A stretch of DNA of 64,000 bases, taken from positions 620,001 to 684,000 of the forward strand of contig MU008172.1 of the NCBI GenBank assembly GCA_010909165.1. The letters run 5' to 3'. This document shows positions 21,991-33,240 of this stretch, one piece after another; the first letter of the stretch is position 1, and every line of letters begins with the position of its first letter. The stretch is from Anthoceros angustus (lineage: Eukaryota; Streptophyta; Anthocerotopsida; Anthocerotales; Anthocerotaceae). Made by a program: the position numbers and the translations under genes. The notes under the pieces were generated by a model. That model saw only the letters and a program-made list of their open reading frames with translations, was not told where the DNA came from and did not search any database.

Positions 21991-23989
21991 CGCCAACCCT
22001 TTAGGGTTTGCTGCAGAGTGGGGTTCACAACGGGCCCTTATGATATTTTCAACTCACAGGTCCATCACATAATTATCTACAAAGATTTTATGTTTTCTAT
22101 TCAGTCCTTTTCTTACAACGTGAAGCACGTTTTTGAGTTTCTTGTGTGTGCATCCTAGTGGCATGACAACTCAACACATTTTCATGTCTTAGCTGATTAT
22201 TCTTGTTTTAAAATAATTTTTTTAAATTCAAATTCAATGTTCAAGTTATTCTCATTAAAATGATATTTACGGTTTCAGTATATGAATATAAATATAAAAT
22301 AAATATATGTCAATAGAAAATTGTATCATTTTCTGCTCGTCTATGATTTTTTCCGTACAAATAGTAGGTGGTATATTAAACTAGCAATGAACAAAAACCC
22401 TTCCGTAGAAGTAATACAAACGAGAGAGGAGAATGCCTAACTGCCACCAAGGCAACATCCCGCACACTTAGATCAGGGACCCAAAAACAAAACACACGCG
22501 AATTTTAGGTGTCTCATAACTGTGGTCCATCCTCATCTCATAACATAGTTAATAAATCTTTTTCAATGTCAAACTTTTATCTTGTCATAAAAACACAATA
22601 CTTAAATTGGGTTCGTATTCTACACACGGTTTTGGAATACATGGATGCCCCTTCTGGGCTAAGTATCTTCCCTCGTGTTGCTATGTGGCCTTACCTCATT
22701 TTGTTTTCTCAGCCCCCCCTGCTCCACAGTATTTTGCTACTTTGAGGTGTTATTCAAGTTTTTAGGGTTTTGGGGTACTGGATCTGATGGTTAATTGGTA
22801 TGGTTTTCTTTTCTTGTACAGGCATGTTTTATTTTTAGCTACCGAAATGACGAACTTTGATCACTCTATTGTGGATGCACATTTGCACTGGGCTTTTCTT
22901 TCTTTTTTGCATATGTTGAAGATGATGGCAGGAGTTCGTGGGTGCGGCAACCTGGTTGTGCTTACACGATACAAACTTCCGGAGCCTGGTTTCTCTAATT
23001 TAATGGATACTGAATGTAGACCTTTTGTAATCCACTTACAGCAGATTGCTGTAAATTATTAATTAGTAAACTCTTTCTCGCGAAAAAAACTCTTTTTCAA
23101 ACTCTCTGCAATAATATCGTGAGATCTTTCTTGGCTAGCTTTGGCTAGCTTTTGAAACCTTTGCATGTCTTGCATATGGCTGTGCATTCTTATGCCCTTC
23201 ACTTGCTCTTTAAGGGCCGTAAATAATTCTGCACACAACTTATGTGCTCTATCCCCATTCTTTGTTTTCCAATTACACTCCTTTTCCTAGTAAAGTAAGA
23301 CATGCTTTAAGAGTTTAACAACACTTCAGGCAGTAGCATACAAGGCTGCAAGCTGTCCACATCTAACATCCTTCTGCCGCATGAGAAAAGGAAAGAACAT
23401 AGCATATCTAACAGCTCCAGCTCCAGGTAAATTATCAGAATCATCCAAACCTCATGCAGGGGCCTGGTTACTTGAGCTGTGTGGGCTGGCTTGTCTCGCC
23501 GAGCTCCTCCATTTTGACCTCCGCATCCGTCATGTCGTCCACCACTTCTATTTGTGCTGGAGTGATCACTTGCAGTAGCACGAGAGAAAGTGTTAGCGGG
23601 CACTATATTGTCAGCCATCTCGTACACCGATTGTCACGTACCAATCGCCTTTTATGTGTTCCTCCTATTATAGCCGTTTAAGTGTAGTTAATAGTATTCA
23701 CTAGATTATACATTCCACTAATACCATCTCCTCTTTTGCACACTCAATGCATAGAAGGTGGGATAAAAATATGAGCACCACCTTCCTCCCTCCAACCTAA
23801 ATGAAGCACATCTCATGGATCTAGATTTTCTTTTGATCCTCCCTTTGCTTGTCTACCTGGCTTTTTGTTGCAACTACCATATCTGTAGGGATGCCCACGT
23901 ATTCATCTTCATATTATGATTCAACTTTGTCGTTCGAATGATGGAACTTTAAATTTCTTTGTTGATTGGCTTCTCACGATTTCATGCAT
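21991..23989. other. AT-rich repeat-derived region without recognised gene
   Basis: No complete gene is seen. On the minus strand at about 23270-23085 a stretch of some 55 codons reads as an amphipathic charged helix (DRAHKLCAELFTALKEQ, DMQRFQKLAKASQERS). It has coding character but no recognised family, and may be an exon or transposon remnant. The rest is AT-rich with short open frames of no resemblance. Confidence 0.35.
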
Positions 23990-23994
23990 GTTTG

Positions 23995-24233
23995 TAAAGA
24001 AGTTGGTAGCCTAGGATCGCATGTGTGAAGATCGTGCAAGAGGTAAGCAAGAGGGACAAGAGCAACTTGGAATCGAAAGATGATACAAATTACACACAAA
24101 GAAAGGGTCTTATACAAAAACGGTTATTGACGGTTATTAATTAACGAATAATAAAACTAAACCTAATTTAACTGTAACAAATCACCATTATGTTTTAACA
24201 CATATCTATTCCAAAATAAGCTATATTCCATTA
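23995..24233 (-). repeat. 3' LTR of the Copia element
   Basis: This 239-bp direct repeat matches 29436-29676. On the coding strand it begins TAATGGAATATAGC and ends CTTCTTTA, so it lacks canonical TG...CA ends. The ends are fixed by the flanking duplication and polypurine tract. Confidence 0.9.
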
Positions 24234-24242
24234 CTCCCACTT
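24234..24242 (-). other. Polypurine tract
   Basis: Minus-strand AAGTGGGAG abuts the 3' LTR, the usual primer site for plus-strand DNA synthesis in LTR elements. Confidence 0.8.
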
Positions 24243-24409
24243 AGTTGCAATTAGGAGTTAATTGATAAGCTTGAAAATATCTTGAAAATTGACTTCATAA
24301 TAGAAAGTGTACTCCCACGATATAAGAAAAGAGTTCCAGCAAGTGACGATCACATAACACAATAAGGCTTCATCCAATCACCAAGCCAGATGAAAGAGGA
24401 AATCAACTA

Positions 24410-27300
24410 ATGAGTTGTTCCTGCTTTGCAGGTATAAATTGTAGCCCAGCTGCCAAAGTATGTTTCTCATGTACCAACTTTGGCAAAGACTTTGTCAAAA
24501 GGTCACCACATTTTCCAAGTGGCAACATAGTCCACTATTACCTCTTTACGCTCTGCTTGTCTTATAAAATGATGAGCAATCTCGATATGCTTACTTCTAG
24601 CATGAAAACGGATTCTTCGATAAAGCAATGGCCGATCGTTGTCGCACCAAAGCCGAGTTGGTCCTTCATGAAGCGCTTAAGTCCACTTAAGAAAGATCTA
24701 ATCCAAATAACCTCTCTAGCGACTTGTGTCATGGCACCATATTCGCCTTAGAGAGGAAAGACAAATAGTAGTGAGCTTTTACTTGACCAAGAGATAACGA
24801 TCCACCTAAAATGTACAGGCTGCAATACTACGCCTAGTGTCCGGGTCACCAGCCAATCGGCATCACAAAGGACATTAGCCGCAAACCATCCGTTGCTTAG
24901 AAAACGTAAACCTTTGCGTGTGTTCCTTTGAGGTACCTAAAATTCTCTTCACGCAGCCCAATGTGGCAAGCCGAGGTTCTCTAAAACTTACATTAATCGC
25001 ACGTGTGATGTCTAATCTAGTCCAACTCGATAGATAGATTAAACAACCAATGTCGGTAAGGCTTGAGTGCCATCTCGGCCTTTTCTTCTTGTTGTCGGGC
25101 ATTGTTCCTTAGATAGCTTTTCACCAGACATAGGTGTATCGGTCGTGCATCCTCCATCTTGAACCTCTTAAGTAGTTGATGTACAAAATGCTCTTGATGA
25201 ATATCAATAGTGTTATCGCAGTGTTAAAATGGAATTGAATGCCAAGAGAAAAGATAATCCCCAAATCACCATATCAAACCCAAAAGTAATCGCTTTCATT
25301 CTTGCCATAAGAGTTGGTGAAGTGCTAAATAAAATATTATCATCCACATAAAGCAGTTAAAATGATAAAATCATTGTCATCCCATAAAATATATACGCTA
25401 TCATTCAAACATGTGAAACCCAATTCTATGAGCAATGCATGAAACACTTCATTCCATGCACGGAGGACTTTTAAGACCATAAAGTGTTTTTAAAAGTTGA
25501 CATACTTTATTAGGGTCTATAATAAAACCTTCCGGTTGAGCCATGTAGATGACCTCATCTAAGGTGCCATTAAGAAAAGCGCTTTTACGTCTAATCGATG
25601 TACGAGGAGATTGTAGTGAGCAGCAAGGGCAAGGAGTATTCTTATGGAAGTAGACTTAACAACTGGGGCAAATGTTTCATTGTAGTCTAATCGCTACTTG
25701 ACTATATCCCTTTGCCACGAGGCGAGCCTTATACCTACCAACACTACCATCTGATGATTTTTTTTGAAGACCCACTTACAAGCAACCGGTTTACGACCGG
25801 AGGGAGATCTACAAGAACCCAAGTTTTATTAGAAATGAGAGATTGATATTCGACTCAATAGCCTTTGCCAAAAGGAAGCTTGGCCCTTCAATAGCTTCTC
25901 TATAGGTGGCGGTTCACCTAATGAGTCTACAACACTAAAAACAGGAGGTGGAAAAATGGTTCCTCTACAGAATACTGCAACATACATGGAGGCTCTTTCC
26001 ACTCGACCTTGGAGGACGGTGTCTAGAACGACGAGGACTTGAGGAGGCTCTTCATTGGCTTCATTAACTTCATCTGGTTCACACAATAGTGTCATTAGCC
26101 ACCTGGAAGAGCGGTGATCATCGTACCGCAACAATGGGAGTTGGAGCTACGGTGATTGAGTAAGGGCAGCCCCTCCGCCAAAGAGGAGTCATCCTCAAAA
26201 ATAGTAAAAGAAGAATCATCAAATGCAAATTCGAGAGGTGGGTCCGAAACATCAGATATAGATGCAAGAGGCATAGTTGCTCCAGGAGCGAGCTGAGCAG
26301 CATGTTCACGAAGCAAAATATCTTCGTTAAAAACCACACTGCATGAGATGGTCACCTGACGTGTAGAGGGATCAAATAACTTGTAACCCTTCACATCGTC
26401 GGAGTAGCCCACAAAAATCCTGCGAATAGCCTTCAAGTCCATCTTATGACGAGTAGCTACAAGTACATAAGCATAAGCGGTGATCCAATATAAGTGCCCA
26501 ATGCGGGCTTGTGTCCGTCCATCTCTCATAAGGAGTAGTCAAACCAAGCTCCTTAGAAGGTAGTCGGTTGAGAACATATAGTGCAGCCATCAACCTCAAC
26601 CCAATATCCACGAGAGAGACTAGCAAAAGTGAGAGATGCCAAAGTAGCCTCAGTGTCCGGTTTTCCTCTCAAAGAAAGAGTTCGGCGGAGTATACGCACG
26701 TGAGTCGGTGATGGATCCCTTCCAAGAGCAAAAGTTCAAAAGCATGGCGATGTGTATCACCATTGTCATAAAATTTTAACCTTGTGACACTGCGGTTGCA
26801 AACGCATAGGTTTGAAAACACATAAGAGCCTCGCTTTTATGTCTTAACACATAAACAATACAATAGCGGCTCCATTCATCTATGAATGTAATAAAATAAG
26901 CTCCTCCAAATGAGGTGGACATAGGGCCACAAATGTCACTATGAATAGTATCCAAAAGGGCAGGCCCTTGTTGAGTGGAGATCCGTATATGGCTTAGAAA
27001 AGGCTTTACTAAGTCGAGGCCACGTGGGTGACTAGAAGGGAGATAGGTAAGTGGATCTCAAAACTATCACCCTTTGTTAGAGATGCTAGAGAAAATTGAC
27101 GTGGGCAAGACGACAATGCCAAAGTTGCATTGAAGCTTGTCTTTGAATGGCACAGATCGAGTGGGTTGAGGTTGCACTATCGATTTGACATCTAATAAAT
27201 ACAAATCATGAAAAGGGTGCCTATGAAAAGGTCGACTTGATGGAACATGCGTTACAAACCATTGATCAAAGCAGACTCGGCAAGAGTGTGTTGTGACAAC
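24410..27300 (-). pseudogene. Copia pol remnant (integrase, RT, RNase H)
   Basis: Frames are broken but recognisable. At 26529-26095 the integrase C-terminal region reads RRIFVGYSDDVKGYKLFDP, a strong Copia signature. At 25102-24875 the RT/RNase H junction reads IGCLIYLSSWTRLDITRAIN followed by a CVKRILGTSKEHT-like segment. The antisense of 24540-24740 carries the RNase H tail (KHIEIAHHFIRQ-like). Multiple stops and frameshifts rule out a working polyprotein. Confidence 0.75.
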
Positions 27301-27559
27301 TTAATCACGACATCAAATTTTGGTCATAGAAGGACAAATAAAACACCAAAGTATAAGTGAAGACTGTCTGGAGTTGTATGACCAGAGCCCAAGCCTTTGA
27401 TGGAAAGCCCATTGTCATCACCCAAAAGCACAAACCGATTGGCATCATATGTGGGTGAGAAAGTTTTAAATGAGTGTCTCAAAACAAATATGACTAGTGG
27501 CTCCGAATCTAAAAACCAAGTTTCTACTTGAGAATGGATGAGATGAAAGACAAATGCTA

Positions 27560-28464
27560 AGATTGTGGGGGACTTAGCTTTTGTGGTTGTGACATTTGAT
27601 TCAGGAAGACTTGCATCTCGTCGAGGCTCACCAGCCTTTTCTTCCGGCAATCCTTCTCAATATGGCCGGGTATCTTGCACCAATAGCAGGTCATATTTCT
27701 GCTTTGGTGCTGCTGTGGATTATACGTGGAATGCTAAAAATTTTGGTTGGGGAAGCCACGTCCCCTGCCACGTCCTCGAAAGCCCCCTCTGCCTCGAGAA
27801 GTGAACAGAATTCTTGATTTTGATTGACCACTTGAGCTGGCCTTCATTTTATTAAGTCCACGAGTCCTCTCCTCTAGAAGAGCTCCAAACACCTCAAGTG
27901 TAGAGTTGCACCGTTGATTGACCCGTTTTATAATGGCACTGCGGCGCTTACAAAAGATTGATATGCTTGGTAAGGTTGCAAGTAGGTGACTGAACTTCAC
28001 TTAAATCTGTTCCACAATATGCAAGGTTAGCACGTGCGAAACCTGTTTATATAAGACTCCACAGTCTCATTGTCTTTCATATGAAGACTAAAAAATTCCC
28101 TGAAGGCTTGTACTAGGGAGGCTGAGCTCCTATCCTTATAAATCATCTTAAAGTTATACCACACATCACTTGAAGTGGCAGAACCCAAGGTATGTGTCAT
28201 CATATTCCGATCTAGAGCAGAAATAATAATAGTTCTTATACGCCGATCCTTCCGTTGCCATTCCAAAATGAGATCAGGGGCGGCTCCTGGAGCAGGAGCA
28301 GGTTCAGACCCGTCTACAACCCCCATCAATTCATTTTCTTCTAAAATTTGTGACACCCGCATTGCCCATATAGTGTAATCTGTCCCATTAAATCTATCTC
28401 TATCCTTGAATTCTATCCTAAGAGGAGTGAGAAGAGCGGGAGGCAAAGAAGAAGATCCCGACAT
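27560..28464 (-). pseudogene. Copia gag with CCHC zinc knuckle
   Basis: An ATG at 28464 opens 145 residues of Copia-type gag (FNGTDYTIWAMRVSQILEEN, SSDVWYNFKMIYKD, SYINRFR). After a frame break, 28000-27734 continues with an RGRGGFRGRGRGRG basic tail. The antisense of about 27690-27640 encodes a C-X2-C-X4-H-X4-C knuckle (CYWCKIPGHIEKDC). Gag is the least damaged part of the element. Confidence 0.8.
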
Positions 28465-28704
28465 GTTTAATCTAGATTATGTTGTGGAGAAAAATCCCAT
28501 ATAGAATACTCTGAGTTTCTATCTCTAAAGTTTCAAAATAAATTGCCAAACAATGTATTGAATGCTTCACTGTCATCACTATCATCATTGAGATCAAAAT
28601 ACATAAAAAGAATGATTAGTACCAAAGCATATTACAACCAATGAGAATGTGAAGGATCTAAGCTAGTGTAGATAAATTAACTAAAAATAATAGTAAAATA
28701 AGTA

Positions 28705-28777
28705 GCTGCCTTGGTATAGTGGTTAGTATCTGTGTCTACTATCTGAGCCACCCGGATTCGACTCCCGTCTTGTGTGG
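28705..28777 (+). other. tRNA-like (SINE-head-like) sequence in the Copia leader
   Basis: A stretch of about 73 bases carries a tRNA box A-like word (TGGTATAGTGGTTAG) and, about 35 bases on, a box B-like word (GGATTCGACTCC). Spacing fits an RNA polymerase III internal promoter. The acceptor stem does not pair and no anticodon stem is convincing, so it is a tRNA-derived relic rather than a working tRNA. Confidence 0.55.
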
Positions 28778-28799
28778 TATTTCGGGCTGGAATAAAATC

Positions 28800-29370
28800 C
28801 TTTTAAAATGAGCAGCGATCGGCGTGCGCGGTTAGGGCGCGCGTGAAGCGCGCCGGCATGCCCGCCGCGCGGCCGCCGTGGTAATCAGCGCGCCGGCATG
28901 CGACGCCCGCCCGCGTGCCGCAGCGCGGCGCCCAATGTGCGCAGCCTCAATTTGCACCACTACTCAACAATTTTGATCCTGCGGCTGATTCGCCCACATC
29001 GCGATCGTAATCGGCCATCATCACCTCATTGTGAATTCGAATTCCATCGAGTTGGTTGGGCGGATCACGGCAAGGATGCAGTCGCGCCGGCCGCGATCTC
29101 CGAACGGCACGGCGCACTTACAATGTCCGTGGTTACAAGCCATCGCGGTTCCTTCCGAGGGGCCGCTAAAATGGAGAGCCATGCGGTGCGCCCGATTGGT
29201 ATGGGGTTCAATCCTTTCGATTGCTTTTGAGGGAAGGATGCCGTGATGCATCTGCTACATTTTTCCAAGAAGTGCGGCTGGGGCGCTCCATATGCTTCCT
29301 TACTTGCTATTTTGCCTCGTTGAAGGCAAGTGGGATGTGTTCCCCTCTTCCATTTTTTTTTTTTTTTAGA
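28800..29370. other. GC-rich segment inside the Copia leader
   Basis: In an otherwise AT-rich element, 28810-28930 is very rich in CpG and GCGC words. It holds a 14-bp direct repeat (GCGCGCCGGCATGC at about 28848 and 28888). The stretch ends in a T homopolymer near 29352-29367. It looks like foreign sequence captured between the primer binding site and gag. Confidence 0.5.
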
Positions 29371-29422
29371 AAAGCATAGCTACCACATGAGGCTTAGCTA
29401 CATGGGAGATGAGCAGATTCAA

Positions 29423-29435
29423 GGCTTTGATACCA
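29423..29435 (-). other. Primer binding site (initiator Met-tRNA type)
   Basis: Minus-strand TGGTATCAAAGCC directly follows the 5' LTR. It matches the usual plant TGGTATCAGAGC site with one substitution. Confidence 0.85.
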
Positions 29436-29676
29436 TAAAGAAGTTGGTAGCCTAGGATCGCATGTGTGAAGATCGTGCAAGAGGGAAGCAAGAGGGACAA
29501 GAGCAAGTTGGAATCGAAAGATGATACAAATTACACACAAAGAAAGGGTCTTATACAAAAACGGTTATTGACGGTTATTAATTAACGAATAATAAAACTA
29601 AACCTAATTTAACTGTAACTGAAATCACCGTTATGTTTTAACACATATCTATTCCCAAATAAGCTATATTCCATTA
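29436..29676 (-). repeat. 5' LTR of the Copia element
   Basis: This 241-bp direct repeat matches 23995-24233, with about five substitutions and a 2-bp indel. It should contain the element promoter. Confidence 0.9.
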
Positions 29677-30608
29677 GTTTGATGAATTCAAATGTTCTGT
29701 TCTGGTGCTTTGCAAATGCATAAAGGAAACATTTGTCTCATAGTGCATTTCAAGCCCTTGTGGGCCAGGAATTGGTATGCTTTTTGCGACTTAGCATACT
29801 GATTACCTCTAGATTGTTGTGGTGCTCCCTCTTGCCCAAACGTCTTGCGTGTGCGGTTGTGATGCATTGCATGGTGAGACATTAACAACCTTGCGGCAAT
29901 CATAGCAACTTGGAACATGGATCTCAACTCTAAGACCATGGGCTCCACATTAGCTTCGGTCAGCCAATTCAACAACCCTTCACTACTCTTCAAAATACTA
30001 GGAAACTACTTCAAAGCTAGAGCTTTAAAGCTATCGCTGGTGTGCGAACAAAAGGCCCTCCCAACCTTTGCTCGTAATGCTTCACCACACTACCGGAAAA
30101 TCACCGCGCCCCTTTGACGAGTCGGAAAATTTTGGGTATAGGTACATGATTTCCAATGGAATATGGTGAGTCTTTATTGAGGGAAGAAAGATGACAAATA
30201 CAATTTAGAGGGCGGCGTGGGTGCCAAAGTGACGAGTCCGAAAATTATGGGTATAGGCACATGATTTCCAATGGAATATAAAAGATGAGTCTTTGCTGAG
30301 GGAGGAAATATTCAAGTCACATATAACATGTATAAAATATGATAAATACGATTTAGAGGGCTGGGGTGCCAAATTGACACCGGTCTGTGATCTGGCCGGA
30401 ATCGGGCCAGGTACTCTAATCAGGTAAGTACACCAACGAGTGGACTAGTGTAACTAGTTAAGTAGGTGACTAGTTTTTGCACTTAGCTTGGTTATGGTTT
30501 TGATTTTGGGAGTGTGTTGGTGTGAAAGAAGGTGAGGCAAAGGCTTTTGGGAAAGGAAGGAAGTGTATAAGTTTCGGCTGCTGCTGGTGTGTGTTGTGAC
30601 AGGCAGAA
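29677..30608. other. Flank of the Copia element and promoter region of pyruvate dehydrogenase copy 2
   Basis: The first part carries a 101-codon minus-strand open stretch (29993-29688) with no recognised family. From 30115, a 115-145 bp unit starting TGACGAGTC(C/G)GAAAATT is present twice in tandem (30115-30229, 30230-30374), ending about 235 bp before the start codon of the downstream gene. No gene is called. Confidence 0.45.
30115..30374. repeat. Tandem duplication upstream of pyruvate dehydrogenase copy 2
   Basis: Two units of 115 and 145 bp share GACGAGTC, GGGTATAGG(T/C)ACATGATTTCCAATGG, GAGTCTTT-TGAGGGA and AATTTAGAGGGC-type words. The second unit has a ~30 bp insertion. Confidence 0.75.
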
Positions 30609-32539
30609 ATGAGGCGTGTGCACGGATTGCGGGAGGCGAGCTCTTGGCTGCGCTCCGCGCTGTGCGCGCCCTCCACCAGCGGCAGCCATGGAGCTGCCGC
30701 GAGTCTGCTGCAGCAGCAGCGTGGCTACGCTTCCGATTCCTCCCCCATCACCATCGACATCGCTGTTCCTTTCAGGGCTCACAAATGCGAGCCTCCCAGC
30801 CAGCAGGTGACCACGAGCGGGGAGGAGCTCCTGGGCTTCTTCCGGACAATGTTTGTGATGCGCAGGATGGAGATCGCCGCCGATTCCTTGTACAAGAGCA
30901 AATTCATCCGCGGCTTTTGCCACCTGTACGACGGCCAGGAGGCGGTGTGCGTGGGGATGGAGGCCTCGCTCACCGTCAAGGACTGCATCATCACTGCCTA
31001 CCGTGACCACTGCACGCACCTCGGTCGCGGTGGCACGCTGCTCGAGGTCTTTGCCGAGTTGATGGGCCGGAAAGACGGCTGTTCTTTGGGGAAAGGGGGC
31101 TCCATGCACATGTACAAGAAGGAGAGGGGCTTTTACGGCGGCAACGGCATCGTCGGCGCGCAGACGCCGTTGGGTGCTGGCCTTGCCTTTGCGCAGAAGT
31201 ATCTCAAGGTGGAAGGCGTCACTCTGGCTCTCTACGGGGACGGGGCTGCAAATCAGGGTCAGCTGTTTGAGGCCATGAACATCGCGGCTCTGTGGGATCT
31301 GCCTATCATCTTCGTTTGCGAGAATAACCACTGTGAGTTGGCACTGCTCTCCGCCTCTCGCTCGATTCGATCAGCTTGGATGCGTGGTAGGTCAATCAGT
31401 TTCAAGCTGATCCGACTGGGATTTTTGCCTCTTTTTGAGCAGATGGAATGGGGACAGCAGAGTGGCGCTCAGCGAAGAGTCCCGAGTATTACAGTCGTGG
31501 TGACTATGTGCCTGGTCTCAAGGTTAGGTTTTGTCTCTGTAAGTTGTCAAGGGTTCGTGACTGAATGAGACCGATGTTCTCACTAACCAAGTCACCAAGT
31601 TTGATGTCTCGTGCTCCAGTTCATTGCTCAGATGATCCATCTGACGAAGCGCCTGTATACTTAATGATTATCAGGTGGATGGTATGGATGCTCTAGCAGT
31701 GAAGCAGGCAGTGAAATACGCCAAGAATTATGCGCTGACCAAAGGGGCATTCGTAAGAACCTGCAAATCCTGTAGACAGAATTCTCAATTGATTTGTTAT
31801 CACGTTCTTTGACTCAACTGCAAGGTCGGGCAAACAGGTGATGGAAATGGATACGTACAGGTATCATGGACACTCCATGTCAGATCCTGGTAGCACGTAC
31901 CGAACAAGAGATGAGATCGCTGGAATCCGGCAGGTTTGGTTCAAACACCTTGGTCTTTGAAGGTACAGGAGTGCTGCACCAGCATGATTGTCAGGTGAAG
32001 TAACCTTATCTACTTGCGTGGATGGGCAGGAACGTGATCCCATTGAGAGAATAAGGAAGTTACTGCTGGCCCATGATATCGCCACAGCAAATGACATAAA
32101 GGTATTCTTGTTTCTGTTTCCTGATTGTAAGCTGGTCTTCTGACACTTCCAGATGCTAACTTCTTCTTCTTCACGTTGCTCAGAACATTGAGAAAGAAGC
32201 CAAGAAGGAGGTCGATGATGCACTGGCTAAAGCTAAGGTTTGAGCGCCAGTTTGACCATTTTGGTCTTCGATCTCGCTATGCATGTTGTTTGCTTCTGTT
32301 TCTAAGGTTACTCTTGGTGTTGTGGTTGTTTCATCTCAGGAAAGCCCGCAACCAGATCCCGCCGAACTTTTCTCACACATCTATGTCAAAGGTCTTGGCT
32401 CGGAGGTACTGGGGGCACCATATGCTTTAAAGGTTTTGCAGTTACTGTGTTCTTTGTTTGCATGGGGATCTCATGTGACTCTTGATTTGCACAGGCACAC
32501 GGGTGTGACCGCAAGCAAGTTGTTGTGACGCTGCCGTGA
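30609..32539 (+). CDS. Pyruvate dehydrogenase E1 component subunit alpha, mitochondrial (copy 2)
   Basis: Eight exons (30609-31332, 31443-31522, 31675-31752, 31838-31933, 32030-32101, 32184-32237, 32340-32405, 32495-32539) give 404 residues. It has the same function as copy 1, with the TPP motif GDGAANQ (about 210-216) to ENNH (about 238-241) and the phosphorylation loop [10 protein letters not shown]. The N-terminus ([19 protein letters not shown]) is a typical mitochondrial presequence, and the C-terminal [13 protein letters not shown] resembles other plant E1 alpha ends. Introns differ strongly from copy 1: the first 241 codons are one exon here but four in copy 1, while the 3' half has extra introns. 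This copy looks closer to standard plant mitochondrial E1 alpha. Confidence 0.94.
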
Positions 32540-33240
32540 GCAATCAGCAACCCATTGATTTGACTTTTTTTTTCTAGTAATTCAAGTCCCAAAGAAAATT
32601 GTAGTTGGAGAGCATGCCAAATGTACCAAGGGCTGGTAGACGGTGTCCAATGTGGGTTGAAGGCTGAGGGTAGTAGTGGCTTGCTCGCACGTACTCGATT
32701 TGGTGGAACCTATTTTTAATTGGGGGTTAAATGCACGTCATTTGCCTGACATAGGGTCGTCTGTGTCATTGATGCACAGGAGTCCTAGTGAGAATGTGCC
32801 TAGCAATCGCGATAAAAAAAGAGAGAATGTGCCTAGCTGGACAGTTAACCTCTGCATATTCCATTTGCTTTAGGACCTTTGAGTACTCCAACGATCATGA
32901 GACAGGCAGGCTAAGCGGTGCTATATCTGAAATAAAATTCTTCTTCTGTGCTATTCGAATAGAATCGGCTGCTGGTCGGGAGAAATAGATGGGGGAAATC
33001 ATTTTCCACTTGATGTGTACTTGGCTTAACCAGCTTTATGTCTCGAAAAGCTCCTATAACTCAGATCATGACGAATATCATGTGCGCTCATGCTCATGAC
33101 AGGGACTTCAAGTCGAAGAAGGAAGCATGCACGTACATGGGTGGCAAGCGCAACGGCTGAACTGCACATCCAGGATGCCCCCATTGCGACATTGCTCACA
33201 CTACATCCGCAGATAACGACTTCCAAAGGCATCCTCCTTC
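32540..33240. other. Convergent intergenic region
   Basis: About 700 bases between the stop codons of pyruvate dehydrogenase copy 2 (+) and SNF5 (-). Presumed 3' UTRs; no exon or repeat is recognised. Confidence 0.45.

Larger units (their letters stand above)
23990..29681 (-). mobile_element. Complete Ty1/Copia-type LTR retrotransposon (degenerate), with target-site duplication
   Basis: The element spans 23995-29676 (5682 bp) and is flanked by the 5-bp direct repeat GTTTG at 23990-23994 and 29677-29681. Two LTRs of 239 and 241 bp differ at only a few positions. Coding runs on the minus strand. Next to the 5' LTR is a primer binding site for initiator Met-tRNA (TGGTATCAAAGCC, 29423-29435). 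Next to the 3' LTR is a polypurine tract (AAGTGGGAG, 24234-24242). Gag, zinc knuckle, integrase C-terminus and RT/RNase H fragments follow in Copia order. Pol is broken by stops, so it is non-autonomous now. The near-identical LTRs suggest a fairly young insertion. Confidence 0.92.
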
